From assembly GCF_021401135.1 (NCBI RefSeq), contig NZ_JACBFO010000006.1:1-64000 (forward strand): a stretch of DNA of 64,000 nucleotides, read 5' to 3'. How positions within the stretch are numbered: the first letter of the stretch is position 1; each line of letters starts with the position of its first letter. The notes beneath the pieces were generated by a model. That model did no database searches. It had not been told where the DNA came from and was given only the letters and a program-made list of their open reading frames with translations. Source of the DNA: Azonexus sp. R2A61. Lineage in GTDB: Bacteria; Pseudomonadota; Gammaproteobacteria; Burkholderiales; Rhodocyclaceae. A program made the translations under genes and the position numbers. Positions 17,342-26,300 of the stretch are shown one piece after another.

Positions 17342-20300
17342 TCAGGCCGCCCCCGGACGTACCGCGCCCTTGCCGCCATCGATCGGCGGCGGTAGCGGAA
17401 TCCTCAGGTCGATCGGTGCGACATTCGCACCGCCTTTGCCAGCATCCGAGCCCTTGCCGCCGTCGACCGGCGGCGGTAGCGGAATCTTCAGGTCGATCGG
17501 TGCGACATTCGCACCACCTTTACCGGCATCCGAGCCCTTGCCGCTGTCGATCGGCGGCGGTAGCGGAATCTTCAGGTCGATCGGCGCAACATTCGCACCG
17601 CCTTTGCCGGCATCCGAGCCCTTGCCGCTGTCGATCGGCGGCGGTAGCGGAATCTTCAGGTCGATCGGTGCGACATTCGCACCGCCTTTGCCGGCATCCG
17701 AGCCCTTGCCGCCGTCGATCGGTGCAGGTTGCGGCAGCGGAGCCGGCGCTCCCTTGCCATCGTCGGTACCACCCTTGCCGGCGTCCGAACCCTTGCTGCC
17801 ACCGATCGGCGCCGGTTGCGGCAGCGGGGCTGGCGCTCCCTTGCCATCATCCGCACCGCCCTTGCCAGCGCCCGACCCCTTACCGCCGTCGATCGGCGCT
17901 GGTTGCGGCAGAGGGGCCGGTGCCCCCTTGCCATCGTCGGTACCACCCTTGCCGGCGTCCGAACCCTTGCCACCGTCGATCGGCGCTGGTTGCGGCAGAG
18001 GGGCCGGTGCCCCCTTGCCATCGTCGGTACCACCCTTGCCGGCGTCCGAACCCTTGCCACCGTCGATCGGCGCCGGTTGCGGCAGCGGAGCCGGCGCTCC
18101 CTTGCCATCATCCGCACCGCCCTTGCCGGCATCCGAACCCTTGCCGCCATCGATCGGCGCCGGTTGCGGCAGCGGAGCCGGAGCTCCCTGGCCATCATCG
18201 GCACCGCCCTTGCCGGCGTCCGAACCCTTGCCGCCGTCGATCGGCGCCGGCTGCGGAGCCGGGGCTCCCTTGCCATCATCTGCACCGCCCTTGCCAGCAT
18301 CGGAATCACTGTCGCCACCGCCCGGTGCCGGCGGGCTCTGGGGCGCCGGTGCGCCCTTGCCATCGTCGTCGCCCTTGTTGCCCGGGCCCTTGCCGTCATC
18401 GGCCGGGGCCGGCGGAGCGGCCTTGCCGGCGTCGTCGCCGGCCGGCGGCGTCTTGTCGTCCTTGGGCGGCGCCGATTTGTCCTCCGGCGCGGCGCCCTTG
18501 CCCTGATCGCCACTGCCCCCGGCAGCCGGACTGTTCGGCTTGGTGGTCGTCTTGCTCAAGGTGACGTCGGCCTGGATGCCGAGCGAGAGCGCCATCGACG
18601 AGTCCTTCTGGACGACATCGGTGACCTTGCCGGCGGCGGTGACCGACGTCGATGTCCCGCGCACGGCGGCGCCTTCGTTGCGCAGATCCTTGCCGGCGCT
18701 GACCTGCGAACGGCCGCCGCTGTTGATCGAGACCGCGTCGTAGCTGGTGCTGCGCTCGATATCGAGGTTGGCGGCGCCGCTCAGGTCGGCCTTGCGCGTC
18801 GTGCTCGTTTCCGTGGCGCCGCGCGAGGTCTCCTGGCTGACGCCGACACCGGCGCTGAGACCGAAGGCTGTCGAGCTGCTGGTGTTCTGCGCCGCCCGCA
18901 GCTGGACATTGCCGCCGGCATTGAGCGTGGTATCGCCGGCGCTGGCGATCTTGGTCCCTTCGAGGTCCATGTCGCCGCCGCTGCGCAACGCAGTGTCGCC
19001 GCCGCTGCGGATGTTCACGCCGCTCTTGGTCGAGCTGCTGCTGTCCGACTGGTTGTAGCCGGCGCTGACTTCGAGCATGCCGCCGGTCTGCGACTGGCCG
19101 CCGCTGCCGGCCTTGCCGCCGGTGCTCATGCCAATATTGACCGAGGCGTCGGCACCGCGGCTGCTCGCCGTCGTCCGGTCTTCCGCCGCCAGCAGGTTGA
19201 GCTTGCCGCCGGCGTCGAGCGTCGTGCTGCCGGCCGACTCGATGCTGGTGCCCTTGAGCGTGGTGTCGCCGCTGGTCTTGATGCGGACGTTGCCGCCCGA
19301 CTGGATCGAACCGCCGACTTCCTGGACGCGCGACTTGTCGGCCGTCTCGCCCGAGGCGCTGACGCTGAGGCTGCCGCCAACGACGCTCTGGGCATTGACG
19401 TTGACGGTCAACACCGCGCCGGCGTCGATTTTCTCGGAATGGCTGCTGGCGGTGTTCTGCGCCGCCTTGTAGTCGAGCGAGGCGGCCTGGATGGCGACGT
19501 CGCCGCCGGCCGCGATGTGCGTCCCCTCGAGTGTCGTCTTGCCCGACGACTCGCTGCTGAAGCCCTTGCCGACGCGGATCGTCGACGCGATCGCGGTCGA
19601 GGTGTCGGCACTGGTCTTCTCGTACGACGAACTGGCGCTGACGCGGCCGCCGACCGAGGCATCGTAGCCGGCCCCGGAAGTGACCCCGGCCTGCGCCGAG
19701 GCGCCGGCGTACATGCCGACCTTGGCGGTGTTGTCGAGCTTGGTCGAGGATTCGTAGGTAGTATCGCGGGCCGCCAGCGATTCGATGGTGCCGGCGCGCT
19801 GGCTCATCGAACCGCCGACGTCGATCTGCGTGCCGACATCGCGGATGGTGCCGCCGCCGGCGTCGCGGGTGAGATCGCCGCCGGCCTTGATCGTCGACAC
19901 CACGGCCGTCGTGCTGCCGCTGACCGACTTCTCGTCGACGTTGTTGACGCGGTAACCCATGCTGATCTCGGCCGAGGCGCCGGCCTTGGCGTTCAACTGC
20001 GCCTCGGCGTTGGCGCCGGCGTTGGCACCGGCGTAGAGGCCGACCGAGGTGGTGTTCTTGCTGCTGCTCGTTTCCTTGCGGTCGTCGGCGGCCAGGAAGC
20101 GCATGTTCTCGGCCTTCAGCGCGACGTCGCCGCCGGCGGCGATGTCCGAGCCCTTGACGGTGAGATCATTGGCCGTCAGCGACAGATTGCCGCCGGCGCT
20201 GATCCCGGATTTGTTGTTGCGTGTCTCGAGCGTGCTGGTCTTGCCGGTCTCGACCCGCAGTACATCGAGAGTGTTGTCGGAACCGGCGTTCGCCGCCACC

Positions 20301-23300
20301 TTGGCCGACGGCAGCAGGGCTGCACCCCCGGCCGCCGCCGAACCGCCGGCGCCGGCCTCGTTGTTGCTGCCGAGCATCAGGCCGACGCTGGTCTTGGTGG
20401 TTTCGGTGGTCTTCAGCGAGACATCTTCCGAGGTCCGCACATCGACACTCGCCGCGCGCAGGTCCATGTTGCCGCCGGCAGCCAGCTGGCTGCCTTCGAG
20501 CACGACCTTGTTCTTGGCATCGACGCTCATGTTGCCGCCGCTCTTGATGCCGGCGGCCTGGTTGCGGATCTCCAGGCTGGTTTCCTTGCTCTGCGTCGAT
20601 TCGAGGAAGTTGACGCTGCTCTCGCTGCGAGCACTGGCGCCGACGCCGGCACCGACGGCAACGCCGCCGACCCCGACGCTGCCGTTGGCCGACGCCCCGG
20701 CACCGGCGCTGTTGTTCGAGCTGGCCATCAGGCCGATCGAGGTCTTGTCGCTGGTCGTCACCGAGATGTCGACGTCGCGCCCGGCGAGCACCTCGACATC
20801 GCGCGCCTGGATCGTCGTGTTGCCGGCGGTGTCGATGCTCGACCCCTGGACCTTGACGGTACCGTCGGCGCTCAGGCGGGTATTGCCGCCGACCTTGATC
20901 GTCGATGCGACATTGCGCGCCGACAGGCTGTCGGTCACCGTCTTTTCGTTGGCCATCAGTTCGAGGCCGCCGCTGCCTTCGGCCGAGGCCTGCGCGCTGG
21001 CGCCGACGTTGCCGCTCAGGCCGGTCTTGCCGGCGTCGCCCTTGGCCACCGCCCCGGCCGAGGCATCGGCCGAGCCCTTGCCGTCGGTCACCCGGAGGAA
21101 GGTCGTGGTCGTCGTCTCGGTATGCGTCTCGACCTTGTCCAGCCCGGCCAGCACGTTGATATTGCTCGCCTTGATGTCGGCATCGCCGCCAACATCGAGG
21201 CTGGAACCCTGCAGCGTGACGTCCTTGCTGGCCTTGATGCTGGCGTCGCCGCCGACCGCGAAGCTGCTGGCGACGTTCTTGCTGACCGTCTGCGTCTTGG
21301 TCGTCGTGGTTTCGCCCCAGAGCCCGCCGCCGACGCCGAGACCGCTCTCCTTGCTGGTCTCGGTGGTCTTGGTGGTATTTGCCTTGCTGACGATGTTGAC
21401 CGCACCCGCCGCGTCGAGCGCCGCATCGCCGCCGACCTTGACGTCGGTGGCGGCAAAGGTGATGTCCTTGCCCGACTTGGCGGCCAGGTTGCCGCCGACG
21501 GTCAGCCCGGACTTCAGCTGCTCGACGGTGGTCGTCGTCGAACTCTTACTGCTGCTACCGAAAAGCCCTTGCGAGCCGGTGCTGGTGGAGGTCGTCGTAC
21601 GCTTCTCGAGGCTGTCGAAATTGACTCCGTCGCCGGCGTTCAGCGTCGCGTTGCCGCCGGCATTGACCTGGGCGCCGACGACGTCGATGCTGCGCTTGGC
21701 GTCGATGGTCAGATCGCCGGTCGAAATAATCTGCGCGGTACGGCCGATATCGGTGGTGTAAAACTCGTCGTTGCCCGAGCCGCTGCTATAGGTGCGATTG
21801 ACGACACTACCCTCGGTCGAGGTCAGGTTGACGTCGCCGCCCTTGATCGTGCCCGAGAGGTTGGTGATGTCCTGCCTGGCGACGACGGTCAGCGTCTTGG
21901 CGCCAGCGACGGTGCCGCCAACGTTGTCGAAGCGGCCAGCATCGATGTTCACATCGGCAGCGGCAATCACCGCACCGGTTTCGATGCTGGCGCGGGTCTC
22001 GGCCGACAGGTAGACGACCGGGACCAGCACGCGCTGCCCGGACACTTCCTGCTCGACCATCCACACGACATCGCTCTTCAGCGCCGCCACCTGCGCCGCA
22101 CTCGGCGCCTTGCCCCATTCCAGGCCAAGCTGCTTGGCTTCCTTGGCGGCGTTGTCCATCAGGTACTGCATCTGGCTACTCTCGCTGGAGAAGCCGGCGA
22201 GCATCGCCCGGCCGACCTGGGCGACCAGTTCCTGGCGGATCAGGTAGGCCTCGTAGGCACCGTCGCCGAGGCGCTTGGCCAGCGTGTCCGGATCGTAGCC
22301 GAGCTGCTTGGCGAGCAGGTCGGAGCCGGCGAAATTGCCGGCCGACAGGTAGCGCGGATTGCTCTCGACCAGGTAGCGCGCATTCGGCGCGGTGGCGATG
22401 ACGAAATAACCGTTCGGGCTGCTCGGCAGGTTGATCGTGACACCGCCGAAACTGACCGGTCCCTGCGGCGTCGCCGGTGTCGACGGCGCGACCGCGGTAC
22501 CGGTGCGGGAATCGACCTTGCCGCTGCTGGTATAGGCGGCGGCCTGCTCGCCGCCGGCGTCTTCGCCGCCGTCGTAGTTGCGGCCGGCGCCGACCCCGAT
22601 ATCGGTTGTTCCCGTCGTCGAGGTGCCGGTCGGGGCGGTTGCCGACTTCGAGTGCTGTTGCGCAGCATAGGGCGTGGAACCCGAAACCGACGACTTCTGC
22701 CCGACCTCCTCGGCGGTGATCTTCAGCGTGTTCGTCGCATAGACGCCGGCACCGATGCTGTCGATGGTGGCGGTGGTTTTTGTAACGACCGAATTGTGAT
22801 GCGGGTCGTAATCGTCTTCATACGTCCCCAGGCTCGCATGGACCAAACCGATGTAGTGCGTCAGCGTCGAGTAACGGTCGACAATGTATTCCCGCTGCAG
22901 CGCCAGGTCGTCGTTGAAGAACTTGCTACCGCCGTTGCCGGTGATCTCGACGTTCTTCCCGGAGATCACTCCGCCCAGATTCGCGGCATAGGAAAAGCCC
23001 GCCAGCTTGACCGTTTCGGCACCGACGATCTGGGGCTTGAAGGTCGGCTTGCCGCCGCTGTAATACTGGTCGCGCGACCACTCGTCCTTGTAGAAATGCT
23101 CGTACCAGTTGTCCGGAAAGACGTAGGTCAGGATACCTTCCTTGTATTCCGGATCGGATTTCTGTTGCGGGTTGGACAGTTCCTTGGTCACCTTCGACGT
23201 CGCGCCGCCCCAGACCCGGTCATCCCCGCCCTGAATCTCGTTGCGGATCGTCCCGGCCTGCAACGTGATGTTGCCCAGGCTGCTGATCGTGCTGTTGTTG

Positions 23301-26300
23301 ACGATTTCGTTGGCCACCAGCTTGACCGCCTCGTCGGCGTCGATGGTACCGATGGCGCCGCTGCGCGTGCCGACGTTGATCAGCGTGTTCGACGCCGTCA
23401 CCGAGGCTGTCTTGCCGCTCCAGATGGCGCCGCGGTTGGTCACATTCCCGCCGCGCGTCTTGACGAGCAGGTCCTTCTGCGCAGCGAAGGCGCCGTTCTG
23501 GTTGTTGTCGAGCTTGCCGTCAGTGATGAAATCCAGTTGGCCGGCCGAATAGACCAGGCCGTTGTTGGCGAAATCGTTGATCAAATCGATTTTGGCCCAG
23601 CCACTGCCGCCGGTGACGGCGAGGATCTGGCTGTTGGCACCGGCCAGCGTCAGCGTGTTGGCGTAAACCTGCATGTTGCGCGTCGACGACAGGCGAGCCT
23701 CGTCGGCCAACGCCAGCGTGCCGACGGCGATATCGACGGTGTCGCCGAGAACCAGGCCGCCCTTGGCGATGTCGAGGACGACACCGCGACCGCCGTCGGC
23801 GGCGTCGATGTCGAGCACACCGCCGGCCTGGATGGTACTGCCATCGCCGACGTCGATGCGGCCGCCGGCCGAGGTGCTGCGCAGCGTCATCGCGCCGCCG
23901 CTGAGCAGCGTCCTGGTGTTGTCGATCGCCGCGCTGTAATTGACCGTCAGGCTGCCGTAGGACTGCAGCGTGCCGTCGTTGTCGAGCCGGCGGATGTTGA
24001 TGCTGCCACCGCCGGTTGCCGCGTCGGCCAGCGTCAGCGTGGCGTCGGCGGCGTTTTCCAGCGTATCGAAGCTGAGGACGCTGTCGGCCGCCGCGCCGCC
24101 CTGGATGGTGCCCTTGTTGACTAGGCGATTGCCGCTGAAAACCAGCCGCTCGGCCTGGATCGCCGCGTCCTTGGCATTGTCGATGTCGAGGTTGTCGCCG
24201 GCGATCGACAGGGTGCCACCGGCAGCCAGCGACTGGCTGTTGTTCAGTGCGCCGGCGACCAGCGTCAGGTCGTTCGCCCCCAGCAGCTTGCCGGCGTTGT
24301 CCAGGGTATTACCGACGTTCAGTTGGTCTTCGTTGCCGGCGACACTGACGGTCGACAGCAGCCAAGTGCCAAAATTGCTCAAGCTGGCGACCTTGACGAT
24401 GCTGCCGCTCCGCGCCTGGATCCAGGCCTTGTCCGGCTGCTGGGCGTCGCTGCTCTTGTTCTCGGCGCTGCTGGCGAGCAGCTTGAAACTGCCGGCGCTG
24501 ATCAGCGTGCCGCGGTTGACGAAGGCGGCGCTGTCGTCGCCGGCGGCGTCGGCAATGTCCACCGCGGTCTTGCCGTAGATCGTGCCGCTGTTGGTGGTAC
24601 CGGCGGCGCGAATGGTCAGTGCGTCTTTTTCGGCGCTGAGCGTGCCGGCATTGGCGAGCCCGGCGCTCGCCGTCAGGGCGACGCTGTCGCCCTTGATCGT
24701 CGCCCCGCCCTGGTTGTCGACACGGGCTGCCGTCAGCGCCAGCGCGCCGCCCTGGAGCACGCCGCCCGAGGTATTCGTGAAATTGCCGCTGTTCAGGTTG
24801 AAGGCACCGCTGGCGAGCAGCTTGCCGGCGTTGTCCACGCTCGCCGCCGCGAGGTCCAGGCCGCGCCGGGACTGCAGCAGACCGTGGTTGGCGAGGGCGT
24901 TGGACACCGTCACCCGGTCGCTGCCGATGCCTACGGTCGACAGCAGCCAGGTGCCAAAATTGCTCAGGCTGGCGACTGACACGGTGCTGCCGGTCGCCGC
25001 CTGGATCCAGGCTTGATTCGGCTGCTGGGCATCGGCGCTCTGGTTCTCGGCGCTGCTGGCAAGCAAGGCCAGCGTCCCGTCGCTGATCAGCGTACCGCGG
25101 TTGACGAAGGCAGCGCTGCCGTTGCCGGCGGCGTCGGCAATGTCGACAGCGGTCTTGCCGTAGACCGTGCCGCTGTTGCTGGTGCCGGCGGCGCGGATGG
25201 TCAGCGCGCCACTCTCGGCGCTCAAGGTACCGGCGTTGGCCAGCCCGGCGCTCGCGCTCAGGGCGACGCTGTCGCCCTTGATCGTGGCGCCGGCCTGGTT
25301 GTCGACGCGGGCCGCCGTCAGCGCCAGCGCGCCGCCCTGGAGCACGCCGCCCGAGGTATTCGTGAAATTGCCGGTGCCCAGGTCGAAAGCCCCGGCGGTG
25401 AGCAGCTTGCCGGCGTTGTCGACACTGCCGGCGCTCAGCTCGAGCGCGCGCCCCGACTGCAGCAGGCCGCGGTTGGCGAGAGCGTCGGCTACCGTCACCC
25501 GGTCGCGGCCGACGCTTACGGTCGACAGCAGCCAGCTGCCGAAATTGCTCAGGCTGGCGACCGAAACCGTGCTGCCACTCGCCGCCTGAATCCAGGCGCT
25601 GTCGGGCTGCAGGGGATCGGCGCTCTGGTTCTCGGCGCTGCTGGCAAGCAAGGCCAGCGTCCCGTCGCTGATCAGCGTGCCGCGGTTGACGAAGGCGGCG
25701 CTGCCGTTGCCGGCGGCGTCGGCGATGTCGACGGCGGTCTTGCCGTAGGCCGTGCCGCGGTTGCTGGTGCCGGCGGCGCGGATGGTTAGCGCGCCGTTCC
25801 CGGCGCTCAAGGTGCCGGCGTTGTCGAGCCCGGCACTCGCGCTCAGGGCGACGCTGTCGCCCTCGATCGTCGCGCCGGCCTGGTTGTCGACGCGGGCCGC
25901 CATCAGCGCCAGAGTGCCGCCCTGGAGCACGCCGCCCGCGGTATTCGTGAAATTGCCGCCGTTCAGCGCGAAAGCGCCAGCGGCGAGCAGCTTGCCGGCG
26001 TTTTCGGTTCCGCTCGCCGTCATCGTCAGCGATTGCGCCGACTGCAACAGGCCATCGTTGTGCAACGCGCCATCCGAGGTCACGTTGTCCGTGCCGCCGC
26101 CATTTGTCGTCGACAGCAACCACGTCCCGGCATTACCCAGACTCGCCACCATCACCGTGCTGCCCGTTGCCGACTGAATCCAGCCTCCGCCCCGGTTGTC
26201 GGCCGCTGCCGCACGCAACAGCAGGTCGCCGTCGCTCAGCACGGCGCCGGTCGACGTGTTGGTAAAGGCAAAATTGCCGCTACCCGCCGCATCAGCCATG

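Noticed and set aside
17421-18325. Short direct repeats resembling a CRISPR array
   Set aside because: The repeats are 84 and 87 bases with no unique spacers, stay in frame, and encode a repetitive protein tail. No cas genes are present.
17342-18540. Contact-dependent inhibition toxin at the TpsA C-terminus
   Set aside because: The end of the protein is repeat only, no known pre-toxin motif is seen, and the next gene is a SET-domain protein rather than a small immunity-like protein.
17729-24124. Very long open frame (2131 codons) on the plus strand opposite tpsA
   Set aside because: It is antisense to a clearly recognised adhesin, has Arg/Ala/Asp-rich low-complexity translation, and arises because GC-rich repetitive codons suppress stops on the other strand. 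No family features or start signals are seen.
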